50,200 bases of DNA from Ardenticatenaceae bacterium (lineage in GTDB: Bacteria; Chloroflexota; Anaerolineae; Promineifilales; Promineifilaceae), in assembly GCA_011525915.1 (NCBI GenBank), contig WYBM01000067.1, positions 1-50,200 of the forward strand, given 5' to 3'. The position numbers and the translations under genes were made by a program. Below the pieces are notes generated by a model. It was not told the DNA's origin, did no database searches, and saw only the letters and a program-made list of their open reading frames with translations. Numbering within the stretch: the stretch's first letter is position 1; each line of letters starts with the position of its first letter. Below are positions 1 through 7,054 of the stretch, piece after piece.

Positions 1-43
1 CAGCCGCTTGGAAATGCTTTTGCTTTCGTTTCTTGGTTGTCAT
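1..43 (-). CDS. Possible start of a gene running off the left edge
   Basis: An ATG on the minus strand at 43 opens a frame that stays open to the window edge and gives a very basic N-terminus (MTTKKRKQKH...). A weak purine-rich stretch lies upstream. It would be divergent from the resolvase at 459, as tnpA and tnpR are in some Tn3-type elements. Only 14 codons are visible, so the product cannot be named. About 400 bases between this start and the resolvase hold nothing else I can recognise. Confidence 0.25.
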   Translation of the reverse strand, partial: MTTKKRKQKHFQAA

Positions 44-423
44 GTTGGTCTTCAAATCCTTGTTGTTGGTTAGTATCTATTCTCTTTCTGTTTGAAGACC
101 CTGTCCATTTCCGTCTGAACTATAACAGCAGCCTTTATTCAATTGCCAGGCAGCTACTAGGCGTGAATGAAATTTTCCTACAAACTTTTCAGTTCGTCGG
201 CAACTTCGAGTAACCGGAAGAGTGCCAAGCCTCACATTTTCCGGCTCCCGTAACTGCAACAGACCCCACACTGACCAACGACGACGAACCAGTCTGGCTG
301 CCATCAATGGGGTGCGATAACGGTCGTTTTCCGTACTTGTCACTCGTGCCCTACTGACATTCTGCTTCCCTCTGTACACGGCCGTCTAAAAACCCAGTCC
401 ATCAATCTACGTTCGTTTACTGC

Positions 424-452
424 TTGTGGTAACGGGTTTCCAGACGTAGAAT
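424..452 (+). promoter_or_regulatory. Sigma70-type promoter of the resolvase, leaderless layout
   Basis: A TTGTGG hexamer (424-429) is followed after 17 bases by TAGAAT (447-452). Only 6 bases separate the -10 box from the ATG at 459, so the predicted transcript would begin at or next to the start codon. No Shine-Dalgarno sequence is present. Confidence 0.45.
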
Positions 453-458
453 GCCATT

Positions 459-1076
459 ATGCTCATTGGTTATGCTCGCGTTTCAACTTTAGAACAGAAT
501 GCTTCACTGCAAATTGATGCACTAAAACAGACTGGGTGCGAGAAAGTCTTTCAGGACAAAATCAGTGGTGCCAAGGCTGAACGGCCGGGGCTGCATGAAG
601 CATTGGAATTTCTGCGAGAGGGCGACACCCTTGTCGTATGGCGACTGGATCGCCTAGGCCGCTCCCTTAAGCACCTGATTGAAACCGTCATGCAGCTGGA
701 GGAACGCGGCATTCGGTTTCGCAGTCTGCAAGAAAACATTGACACCAATACCAGCGGCGGTCGGTTAATATTCCATATCTTTGGCGCCCTGGCCGAGTTT
801 GAACGCAACCTGATTCGGGAACGGACGATAGCGGGACTGACAGCCGCTCGTGCTCGTGGACGTAAAGGCGGTCGGCCTAAAGTTCTGGATGCCAACAAAC
901 AAGCTTTAGTCCGTAAACTGTATGACGAAAAGCAGCATACTGTTAAAGAAATCTGCCAAATGTTGGGGATTGCCAAGTCAACGCTGTATGCCTATCTGCA
1001 CAAGCCTATTTATGTGAATCAGGAAATAACAACCACGCGCCAGGAACGAGATGAATCAATCCTTGGTTTGCGATGA
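459..1076 (+). CDS. Small serine recombinase (Tn3/Hin-type resolvase)
   Basis: A 205-residue site-specific recombinase of the resolvase/invertase family. These enzymes cut both strands at a short crossover site through a 5'-phosphoserine link and resolve cointegrates or invert segments. The N-terminal catalytic domain has the motif YARVST with nucleophile Ser9, the arginines of the DRLGRS motif at about 65-68, and the long E-helix around 111-130. The C-terminal part ends in a helix-turn-helix (about 161-180, ICQMLGIAKSTLYAYL). Length is typical for the family. No Tn3 transposase is visible in the window, so it may be a remnant of an element extending left. Start chosen at the ATG 6 bases after a -10 box. 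Confidence 0.93.
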   Translation: MLIGYARVSTLEQNASLQIDALKQTGCEKVFQDKISGAKAERPGLHEALEFLREGDTLVVWRLDRLGRSLKHLIETVMQLEERGIRFRSLQENIDTNTSGGRLIFHIFGALAEFERNLIRERTIAGLTAARARGRKGGRPKVLDANKQALVRKLYDEKQHTVKEICQMLGIAKSTLYAYLHKPIYVNQEITTTRQERDESILGLR

Positions 1077-1108
1077 TACCTGCTGGCTGGTATTTCAGTA
1101 AGTGGTGA

Positions 1109-1137
1109 TTGATTCGGGGTGCAGGGTGGTGTAGGAT
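1109..1137 (+). promoter_or_regulatory. Promoter of the toxin-antitoxin pair
   Basis: TTGATT (1109-1114), a 17-base spacer, then TAGGAT (1132-1137). The antitoxin ATG follows 9 bases later, so the mRNA should carry almost no leader. Antitoxins of this kind usually repress their own promoter, but no operator repeat is obvious. Confidence 0.45.
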
Positions 1138-1146
1138 AACGCCACT

Positions 1147-1413
1147 ATGATTCGAACCTCCATCGCGTTACCAGAACCACTTTACCACCACCTCACCATC
1201 ACGGCCAAAGCTGAGAAAACTTCGGTGGCGGCACTCGTGCGTGAGTTGCTGAGCAAAACGCTCATTGCCAGGGAGGAGAAACAGCTTGACCGCGTATATC
1301 GAGGATTGGAACAACTGCAAGGTATTGGCAGCCAGGACATTACCGACGCCTCGACGACGATTAACGATCTGTTGTATGGTCATCAAGGGGGATGGAGGGG
1401 CGGTGCCAAATAA
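1147..1413 (+). CDS. Ribbon-helix-helix antitoxin, VapB-like
   Basis: An 88-residue protein whose first 45 residues fit an RHH fold: a short beta-strand (MIRTSIALPEPLYHHL) followed by two helices with the pattern TSVAALVRELLSKTL. The rest is a helical tail of the kind that binds and blocks a PIN toxin. It overlaps the downstream PIN gene by 11 bases, the coupling usual in vapBC operons. No Shine-Dalgarno sequence precedes the ATG, consistent with a leaderless start. The role as antitoxin is inferred from fold and neighbour. Confidence 0.75.
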   Translation: MIRTSIALPEPLYHHLTITAKAEKTSVAALVRELLSKTLIAREEKQLDRVYRGLEQLQGIGSQDITDASTTINDLLYGHQGGWRGGAK

Positions 1414-1819
1414 GTTCCAGGTGCTTGTGGATAGTGATGCGTTTGTCGGTTGGCTCTTTCCCCGCGATCCCCACTTTGAGACGGTGCAAAAACTATTCCA
1501 AAACATCAAACAACAACGCTTACACCTGGTAACCACCAGTTGGGTTGTAGCCGAAACGGCCACTGTTCTCAGTCATAAGCAGGGGCAGGATTTGGCTCGA
1601 ACGTTCCTCCAGCGAATGGGACAAATCCCCTTTCCGACGATCTTCATTGATGAGAGCTTGCAGCAAGCGACAACAACCCTTTTTGCCCAACAGGAAAAAC
1701 GGGGTACCAGTATGGTGGATTGTGCTAATGTAGTGGTGATGCGCCGGTTTCAGATTCCCCAGATTTTAAGTTTCGATAAGGCCTACGCCAAACAATATGA
1801 TGTCGCTACCGTTGCTTAG
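1403..1819 (+). CDS. PIN-domain ribonuclease toxin, VapC-like
   Basis: A 138-residue PIN-domain protein; VapC toxins cleave tRNA or rRNA. The expected acidic residues are present in order: Asp10 and Asp12 in the VDSDAF motif, Glu51 in VVAET, Asp106 in VDCANV and Asp125 in SFDKAY. I chose the GTG at 1403 because GGAGGGG lies just upstream and the beta-strand that opens a PIN domain begins immediately after it. The longer in-frame start at 1265 would add a Cys/Arg-rich stretch that is just the antitoxin gene read in another frame. It overlaps the antitoxin gene. Confidence 0.8.
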   Translation: MPNKFQVLVDSDAFVGWLFPRDPHFETVQKLFQNIKQQRLHLVTTSWVVAETATVLSHKQGQDLARTFLQRMGQIPFPTIFIDESLQQATTTLFAQQEKRGTSMVDCANVVVMRRFQIPQILSFDKAYAKQYDVATVA

Positions 1820-1849
1820 CAAGCATCACATTTACCCCATCTGGATAGT

Positions 1850-2260
1850 TCACTTTCTCTGGATTGAGTCGCTTAATAATGTCTGGGCAACATAGCGCAG
1901 TTCCGGCCAGAAAACATCATGAATGTAATGGCTGCACATGATCTCCCCTATCCTCTGCCTGTGTTCGGCCGTTAATTGGGCAATCTCTTCCTCATCCAGG
2001 TTCGCCCGCATCAGGTCCTCTTCAGAGATTTCTATCGTGGGATAAGCACTTTCCAGTTCTGTCGTGCGGAGTGGCCATCGCTGGGCCATTAAATGTAAGA
2101 AGTACGGCCGGTATTCATGTTCCATGATAGTGCCAACAAACTGAAGGGCCAGCGCCACCTTGTGCTCGTCAGGCAAGGTCTGCCATAAGATGTGCATCTG
2201 CGCCATTTCTGGCGCGTGCGAGTCTGGCGGTGGATAGGTTTCGTTTTGCTCAATGGGCAT
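1850..2260 (-). CDS. Unknown acidic protein, paralogue of the product at 2957-3613
   Basis: A 136-residue protein with no recognised domain. Its middle (LWQTLPDEHKVALALQF) and the acidic block (LMRANLDEEEIAQLTAEH) followed by FWPELRYVAQTLL align well with AAWSRLPAAHQ... and LIRAFDEVELAQLTDQD...FWYAVEMMGRRLL in the protein at 2957, so the two are paralogues. Both also begin with a similar short stretch (MPIEQ and MTAEQ), which is why I prefer the start at 2260 over the one at 2314. No signal peptide or membrane segment is seen. Its function is unknown. Confidence 0.55.
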   Translation of the reverse strand: MPIEQNETYPPPDSHAPEMAQMHILWQTLPDEHKVALALQFVGTIMEHEYRPYFLHLMAQRWPLRTTELESAYPTIEISEEDLMRANLDEEEIAQLTAEHRQRIGEIMCSHYIHDVFWPELRYVAQTLLSDSIQRK

Positions 2261-2336
2261 GATCACTGTGACGGTATCAAATCCCACGGCCGTACACAAG
2301 CACCACCGCTTCATTCAAACCCCGAGCCGCACTGCT

Positions 2337-2489
2337 TCAAAGACATGTACCGCTGCCGGTCGATGATAATCCGATATGGTCGAGAACATCGACGCCCAAC
2401 AGTTGTCCAGATTGTACCCATTGCCTCGTCACGCGAATGTCCTCCAGGCCGGTCGGTAAACCAGTTTTCTTTTTCTGGCACAGGCCATT
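2337..2489 (-). pseudogene. C-terminal remnant of a RadC/JAB-domain protein
   Basis: A frame of about 50 codons on the minus strand reads ...GLEDIRVTRQWVQSG followed by QLLGVDVLDHIGL and a stop. This matches the last part of the RadC family (typically SPEDIAVTRRLVEAGRLLGIEVLDH...). The catalytic HxH and acidic residues of the JAB domain, which lie upstream in intact proteins, are absent and the frame degenerates there. It is therefore a decayed fragment. RadC genes often travel with plasmids and islands. Confidence 0.45.
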
Positions 2490-2576
2490 GTAGCCCGCCG
2501 TGGCCGGGCTCAACAGTCAGGTTGGCCGTGAACGAGGGGGTTGGTGGAAAGGAGGATTTGAGAGAATGGGAATCGC

Positions 2577-2843
2577 TTAATCGTCGAGCGTGTCCCACGT
2601 CTGGCGCAAGACGTAAAGCAGGTTCACCAGGAACTGCTCCGCGCCCTCTTTCTTGATGGCTTGCGTGGCCGCCGCCACCCACTCCTCATCGGAAACCAGC
2701 GCCGGGAAAGGGCCCATGCCCGCATACACGGGGTTGCTAATCATCCCTCGCACTTCGGCCGGGGTGATGTCCCCCGTCTGGCCGGAAGTACGGAAGGCGG
2801 CGTTAGGTGGTGGTAGTTTGCGCTGGCTGGATTTCTTGGTCAT
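2577..2843 (-). CDS. Unknown 88-residue protein
   Basis: A small protein with a basic N-terminus (MTKKSSQRKLPPP), a central stretch ISNPVYAGMGPFPALVSDEEW and a helical end. A clear ribosome binding site (GAGGAGA, about 6 bases before the ATG at 2843) supports translation. No family recognised. It lies just left of and divergent from the gene at 2957, leaving about 110 bases for both promoters. Confidence 0.55.
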   Translation of the reverse strand: MTKKSSQRKLPPPNAAFRTSGQTGDITPAEVRGMISNPVYAGMGPFPALVSDEEWVAAATQAIKKEGAEQFLVNLLYVLRQTWDTLDD

Positions 2844-2956
2844 CAGTATCTCCTCATGTCTCGATATCGCGCTCCATTATAGCGGGGTTATGGCCATGGC
2901 GACACATCGGCACCCCTATGTTTAAAAAGCAGGCGCGTGTTAGACTGTGGCCAGCT

Positions 2957-3613
2957 ATGACGGCCGAGCAGTCACCACCATCCCCAGTTGAATCAGAACT
3001 GATAAGCCCAGAGGCGCTCCTGCAGACAAAAGAAACCTTGCTGGCCGCCTGGTCGCGGCTGCCGGCGGCGCACCAGACAACGATGGCTCTTGTGTTCCTG
3101 AAAGAGGTGCAGCAGGGCGACTGGGGACCTTGGCTGCGCCAGGCCATGGACCTCACTGGGCCACCTGAGGCAGCACCTACAGAACCTCAGTTTCCCGTCA
3201 TCAACCTCAGCCGCCAGGCGTTGATCCGCGCTTTTGACGAAGTTGAACTCGCCCAGTTGACCGACCAGGACATTGCCCAGATAGCTGAAGAAATGGGTAT
3301 GGCATTCACCGTCGATCCCGGTTTCTGGTATGCGGTGGAGATGATGGGCCGGCGCCTGTTGACAGAGAAGGAAACCCTCTCCGAGGATAGCGGCGAACTC
3401 CCTCAGGCGCAAACTGGTGAGGAACCGCATACAAATGAGGCCGGTTTTTCAACCTGGATGCAGGCCGTGGACCGCTGTGTCTGGCTGGTGGCCGGTTGCA
3501 GCGTCTACGATTTACCCGACTGTAACTTCCGTCCCCTGTTTGCCGAGGGCGTGTCCCCCGCGGAAATGGCCAACGAGGTCTTGCTGCTGGCCGGCTTTGA
3601 GATGCTGGAATAA
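2957..3613 (+). CDS. Unknown protein, paralogue of the product at 1850-2260
   Basis: A 218-residue acidic protein, apparently soluble. Residues about 25-150 align with the shorter protein encoded on the opposite strand at 1850-2260. An additional C-terminal part (about 160-218) contains STWMQAVDRCVWLVAGCSVYDLPD and a helical end. I chose the ATG at 2957 because TAGACT (2941-2946) lies 10 bases upstream, giving a leaderless layout, and because the paralogue starts at the equivalent point. An alternative ATG at 2918 would add 13 basic residues. Function unknown. Confidence 0.6.
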   Translation: MTAEQSPPSPVESELISPEALLQTKETLLAAWSRLPAAHQTTMALVFLKEVQQGDWGPWLRQAMDLTGPPEAAPTEPQFPVINLSRQALIRAFDEVELAQLTDQDIAQIAEEMGMAFTVDPGFWYAVEMMGRRLLTEKETLSEDSGELPQAQTGEEPHTNEAGFSTWMQAVDRCVWLVAGCSVYDLPDCNFRPLFAEGVSPAEMANEVLLLAGFEMLE

Positions 3614-3708
3614 GGGGCTTTGTTGTCTCGTCCTCTCTCCTGTTTTTTCTATACCCGTGCCCTCTTGAACCCATAACGATAGGGATGCTATGGTGAGTCA
3701 TCCCATCT

Positions 3709-4050
3709 ATGTCACCAGAAACGAATCACATACCAGATTGGGCCGCGCGTGAGCGCATGCAAGACGTGACCTGGATTGGCCAAAACCTGGACCTCTTCTG
3801 GCAAACGGCCGTCCAGGGCGCCCATCTCCTCGGCCGCGGCGCCATCGTCGTAGATGTGGAGTCCCGGCCCTTGGGCAGCGGCAACCTGTTCGCCTATTTC
3901 GCCCAAGCAGATGTGGCACAGTATGAGGATGTGAACATCAACCGCCTGGTGGCCGGTTATGAACCGGAGACGGAACTGGTCGTGGTCCTGCTCAAACCAG
4001 GAGCCCGCACCAGCAGCTACCGCCTACGGCCGTTGCCACCTCAGCCGTAA
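3709..4050 (+). CDS. Unknown 113-residue protein
   Basis: A small soluble protein with a well-formed hydrophobic core pattern (GRGAIVVDVESRPLGSGNLFAYF, ETELVVVLLKPG). No signal peptide and no domain that I can name. No clear Shine-Dalgarno; TATGGT at 3689-3694 may be a -10 box 14 bases before the ATG. It lies 95 bases after the preceding gene in the same direction. Confidence 0.5.
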   Translation: MSPETNHIPDWAARERMQDVTWIGQNLDLFWQTAVQGAHLLGRGAIVVDVESRPLGSGNLFAYFAQADVAQYEDVNINRLVAGYEPETELVVVLLKPGARTSSYRLRPLPPQP

Positions 4051-4227
4051 ACGTCCCTACACTCAATGGTCGTTGTGAAAGGACGGCCGCTCCTGGTAAG
4101 ATGGCCGTAGAGACGGTGGTGCCACGAAATGCGGGCATACGGGTAGGCATCATGGCCTGTATCCCCTATGCCATCTCTGAACCAGCCACTGTCTATGCCG
4201 GTTAGCCTATTTAGCCTTCAAATCATT

Positions 4228-5139
4228 ATGACCGAGCGGGAGCCAGCTAAAGAACCGATTCAACCGGGCACGCTGTTCTATCTCTGGCATCCAGAGACAG
4301 AAGCCGTTTTCTCCGGCTACGGCCTGACGCTGGCCCAAGGCCGTACCGATAGATTGGTCGGTCTGCTTATGGTGGACCGGCCGCAACCGGTCTCTATCGA
4401 ATGGTTAGAACAAGTGGGCCACACCTTTGGTGGCTACCAACTGCTGGCCATGACCACCTCCGGTGAGCAAGGCATCGCCTGCCAGATGCACATCGAGCCA
4501 GAGAGTCTGCCCTATCTGCGCCAATTCCCTTCGGCAAAATCGGCGGCCATCCAGGCCGCGTTACGGCCGTGGCTGGAGTACTTACCGCAGCCGGTCTTTA
4601 CGGTGCAGTGGGATGAAAGTAGCCGTACCTGGCGCAGCCAATTCGCCGTGAGCTCGGAACTGCCACCGGCGCTGAAGGAAGTTTTCGCCCGCACCGGCTA
4701 TGGCTGCGCCGCCGTGGAAACGGACAGGGGCATCATCCATGCCTGTCACGCATCTGAGGCGGACATCGCCGGTTTTGCCGGTAAGCCGATCTGGTTTCAG
4801 TGGCAGTTGATTCAGATGCCCACGGCGCCGCTGGTGCGTCTGGAATTGGCGATCCTCGACAATCCCACCCAGCCTTACCGCTTTGAGTCCTTCCTCAACG
4901 TCGGCGAACCCCACCAGCTGCGCATCCTGGCCCGGCTGGCCAGCCAGGCAGAACTCCACCTCGCCTTTTATGGCCAGGATTTAACTTATCGATACACGAA
5001 GTCCATCGCCCACGATGAGCAGCAGTGGCAGCAGTTGGATGAGCTGACGGAGATGGCGCTGGCTTACTGGCAAGCCTTGCCCCCAGAACAGCGTGATTTT
5101 GACCGGGCCAAGGCCGCTTACCTGCGCCAGTCCTGGTAA
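4228..5139 (+). CDS. Unknown 303-residue protein
   Basis: A soluble, mixed alpha/beta protein of unknown family with aromatic-rich segments such as FYLWHPETEAVFSGYGL and KPIWFQWQLIQM. I prefer the ATG at 4228 because the next residues (MTEREPAKEPIQPG) read as a natural soluble N-terminus; the upstream ATG at 4168 would add 20 residues. Its 3' end abuts a PPOX-fold gene that seems to have lost its start, so the junction near 5140 may be a fusion point between unrelated pieces of DNA. Confidence 0.55.
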   Translation: MTEREPAKEPIQPGTLFYLWHPETEAVFSGYGLTLAQGRTDRLVGLLMVDRPQPVSIEWLEQVGHTFGGYQLLAMTTSGEQGIACQMHIEPESLPYLRQFPSAKSAAIQAALRPWLEYLPQPVFTVQWDESSRTWRSQFAVSSELPPALKEVFARTGYGCAAVETDRGIIHACHASEADIAGFAGKPIWFQWQLIQMPTAPLVRLELAILDNPTQPYRFESFLNVGEPHQLRILARLASQAELHLAFYGQDLTYRYTKSIAHDEQQWQQLDELTEMALAYWQALPPEQRDFDRAKAAYLRQSW

Positions 5140-5215
5140 TGCTGCACAGAGTGCTTTCTGCTCCCAACTTTTCTCTTCCCTACGGCGCCTTTACGGCATT
5201 GCTTGCTACTATAAT

Positions 5216-5563
5216 ATGAAGGATGGCCGTTTACAGATGTCCCCCATCATCGTGGGCATCGATGAGGAAGGGCTGGCGATGATCAGCTCCCGCGAGACGG
5301 CTTACAAGGTGAAGAACCTGCGCCGCGACCCGCGGGCCTCAGTCTGTGTTTTCGTGGATGGCTTCTTCGGCCAGTGGTTGCAGATTGACGGCACGGCCGA
5401 AATCCTCTCCCTGCCAGAGGCGATGGAGCCACTGGTCAGCTTCTACAAGGCGGTCGTTGGCGAACATCCAGATTGGGAGGAGTATCGCCAGGCGATGGTG
5501 CAGGAGCAGCGGCCGCTCATTCGCATCCGCATCGAACACGCCGGCCCGGACAGGCGTGGCTGA
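5216..5563 (+). CDS. PPOX-class flavin/F420-dependent oxidoreductase, N-terminus shortened
   Basis: The product contains the core of the pyridoxamine-5'-phosphate-oxidase-like split-barrel fold, seen in KDGRLQMSPI, AYKVKNLRRDPRASVCVF and LQIDGTAEIL. Family members of this type bind F420 or a flavin and run about 130-150 residues, opening with a strand such as GVLATI-RDG. In-frame residues before Met (5216) still resemble that strand (GIACYYNMKDG), but no ATG, GTG or TTG occurs between the preceding gene's stop and 5216. The gene has therefore probably lost its 5' end and the start given is only the first available. It may be a pseudogene. Confidence 0.55.
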   Translation: MKDGRLQMSPIIVGIDEEGLAMISSRETAYKVKNLRRDPRASVCVFVDGFFGQWLQIDGTAEILSLPEAMEPLVSFYKAVVGEHPDWEEYRQAMVQEQRPLIRIRIEHAGPDRRG

Positions 5564-5706
5564 GAAGTTGTTCAATTTGTCCCTAAAAAGATTGCCAAAA
5601 TCTGCATTTGCCTTATCCTTCTTGGTGAGGGATACCTGATAAGTCTACTTATCTCTCATCTCGAAGTTATTCATTACGACCGAGAGAGAAGGGAGGTGAG
5701 TATACC

Positions 5707-5868
5707 GTGGAACTATCATTTATACCGGTTTTCAATCCGATCGCGCCTGTGTTTGCCGGCGCCCTCTTACTCTTGTGGGCGATGTTTCTAAAATATATAA
5801 ACGAACATCACACAATAGACAAGGGAAGAAGCAAACGACGGCGAGGTCAGAAGAAAAGTAGGAAGTAG
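5707..5868 (+). CDS. Small single-span membrane protein, 53 residues
   Basis: A GTG start preceded by a strong GGGAGGTGA ribosome binding site opens a 53-codon frame. The product has one hydrophobic helix (about residues 9-28, IAPVFAGALLLLWAMF) and a highly basic tail (KGRSKRRRGQKKSRK), predicting a small inner-membrane protein with a cytoplasmic basic end. An intrinsic terminator follows 12 bases after the stop. Function unknown. Confidence 0.55.
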   Translation: MELSFIPVFNPIAPVFAGALLLLWAMFLKYINEHHTIDKGRSKRRRGQKKSRK

Positions 5869-5880
5869 TTGATACTTCAG

Positions 5881-5920
5881 CGGGAGACTATCCAATCGGG
5901 TATCTCTCGTTGTTTTCCTC
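5881..5920 (+). terminator. Intrinsic terminator after the small membrane protein
   Basis: A stem from CGGGAGA paired with TCTCTCG (one G-U), extended by TATCC paired with GGGTA, spans 5881-5909. The tract TTGTTTTCCTCTTT follows. Confidence 0.6.
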
Positions 5921-5950
5921 TTTGATGCGCTCCCTTTTTAATCCATCCCT

Positions 5951-6460
5951 TCATGACTTGATAAGTTCCAATTGTAATAACATCCGCCGTCTCATCCGAT
6001 CATTGCGCCAGGCTGTAAACAGGTGTAACAAGCTGGCGCCCATACCCACGGCAGGCACGTAAAACACGATGAAACTACCCAGAAGCGAAAACAGGCTGGG
6101 CCAGCTAAGCACATTCTGTTTGAGGGTAGGGTGATCGGGCATCAACAGATGGGATTCACGGATGGGGAGTTCATACCCCTTCGCCTCAAACGCCGGTTTT
6201 AGACACATATCCAGGTGAGTGGCATAGGCATCTAGCGCCGTGGCTCCCCAATAGACAACAAGGACACTCATGGAAATCCATCGTGGCGGCATCGGGTCAA
6301 AAACGGACAGGAACACCTGCTGCAAACCCATGGTCAACCCCAAGACCACCGGTCCAAAGTAGCGGATGTCTTCAAATCGATGGTGAGGATATACCTGACT
6401 GGCCTGCTGTCGTAGGTGTTCATCGATTGTTTTCAGGCATGGCCTCTTTGTATGTGTCAT
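5951..6460 (-). CDS. Unknown membrane protein, 169 residues
   Basis: A predicted inner-membrane protein. The first about 30 residues are basic and soluble; hydrophobic segments follow at about 35-55 (YFGPVVLGLTMGLQQVFLSVF), 62-82 (ISMSVLVVYWGATALDAYA) and 118-148 (LFSLLGSFIVFYVPAVGMGASLLHLF). A basic tail ends the protein. No family recognised. Nothing in its surroundings points to a role; it converges on the terminator at 5881. Confidence 0.5.
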   Translation of the reverse strand: MTHTKRPCLKTIDEHLRQQASQVYPHHRFEDIRYFGPVVLGLTMGLQQVFLSVFDPMPPRWISMSVLVVYWGATALDAYATHLDMCLKPAFEAKGYELPIRESHLLMPDHPTLKQNVLSWPSLFSLLGSFIVFYVPAVGMGASLLHLFTAWRNDRMRRRMLLQLELIKS

Positions 6461-6654
6461 GGTTTTTACTGGCTATGGAGTTATTATATCAATTGGTGTC
6501 AAAGTTGTAATTCCGTAGGGAAGCCGTAGGAAAATCGTTGTTGTCTTTTATGCCCAATGAGTGGGCACAGAAAAAACATGGGGATATACTCTTGCCAGTT
6601 GTAGCCATTGTGCCAGGGAGTGCATCACGGCACATATTTAGGGTTTCATAGCCA

Positions 6655-6756
6655 ATGGAGGTGCCCGTGCCAGAGAAAAGCGAGTTTATTTCCGATTATT
6701 GCGAAGGTTCCAAGTGTAGTGATCACTGCGAAAACGGCATGACATTTATCCCCTGA
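6655..6756 (+). CDS. Possible Cys-rich micro-ORF, 33 residues
   Basis: The only gene-like item in the roughly 590-base gap between 6460 and 7055. An ATG opens 33 codons ending IP-stop, with the cysteines spaced as C-x4-C-x3-C in YCEGSKCSDHCENG. No convincing ribosome binding site. It could be a small metal-binding peptide, or chance. Confidence 0.2.
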   Translation: MEVPVPEKSEFISDYCEGSKCSDHCENGMTFIP

Positions 6757-6945
6757 CATGATGATGTTTGTTATTACAATGCAACTTCATGGTTGGTTTT
6801 ATACGTTGCCAGCGACTTATGCCAGCCTCAACCAGCATTAATCGCAACTACAGCCTACAAAAGGCCCTGATAGCTTTGCCGACTGTTTAAAAAGTTACGC
6901 CAACCTCATCAAGCCTGTGGCGCTCCTGTTAATGGGACGTTACGA

Positions 6946-6973
6946 TTGACATTCAAGTTTCCCTGATAGGGAA
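6946..6973 (+). promoter_or_regulatory. Possible operator/promoter region of the RHS gene
   Basis: A perfect TTGACA (6946-6951) is followed at once by an inverted repeat TTCCCT-GAT-AGGGAA (6959-6973), about 80 bases before the RHS start. No good -10 box sits at 17 bases, so either a repressor/activator site or a poor promoter is possible. Confidence 0.3.
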
Positions 6974-7054
6974 GTTTATCCAAGAGACCTGGAAAGAAGC
7001 GTTTTACCAGTTTGTCGTGAGCACATTCGTCGCGGAATGTTTTGGAGGAGGATC

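Noticed and set aside
77..379. Open frame of 100 codons on the minus strand
   Set aside because: GTG start without a ribosome binding site, Arg-rich composition without a fold pattern and no family; more likely chance.
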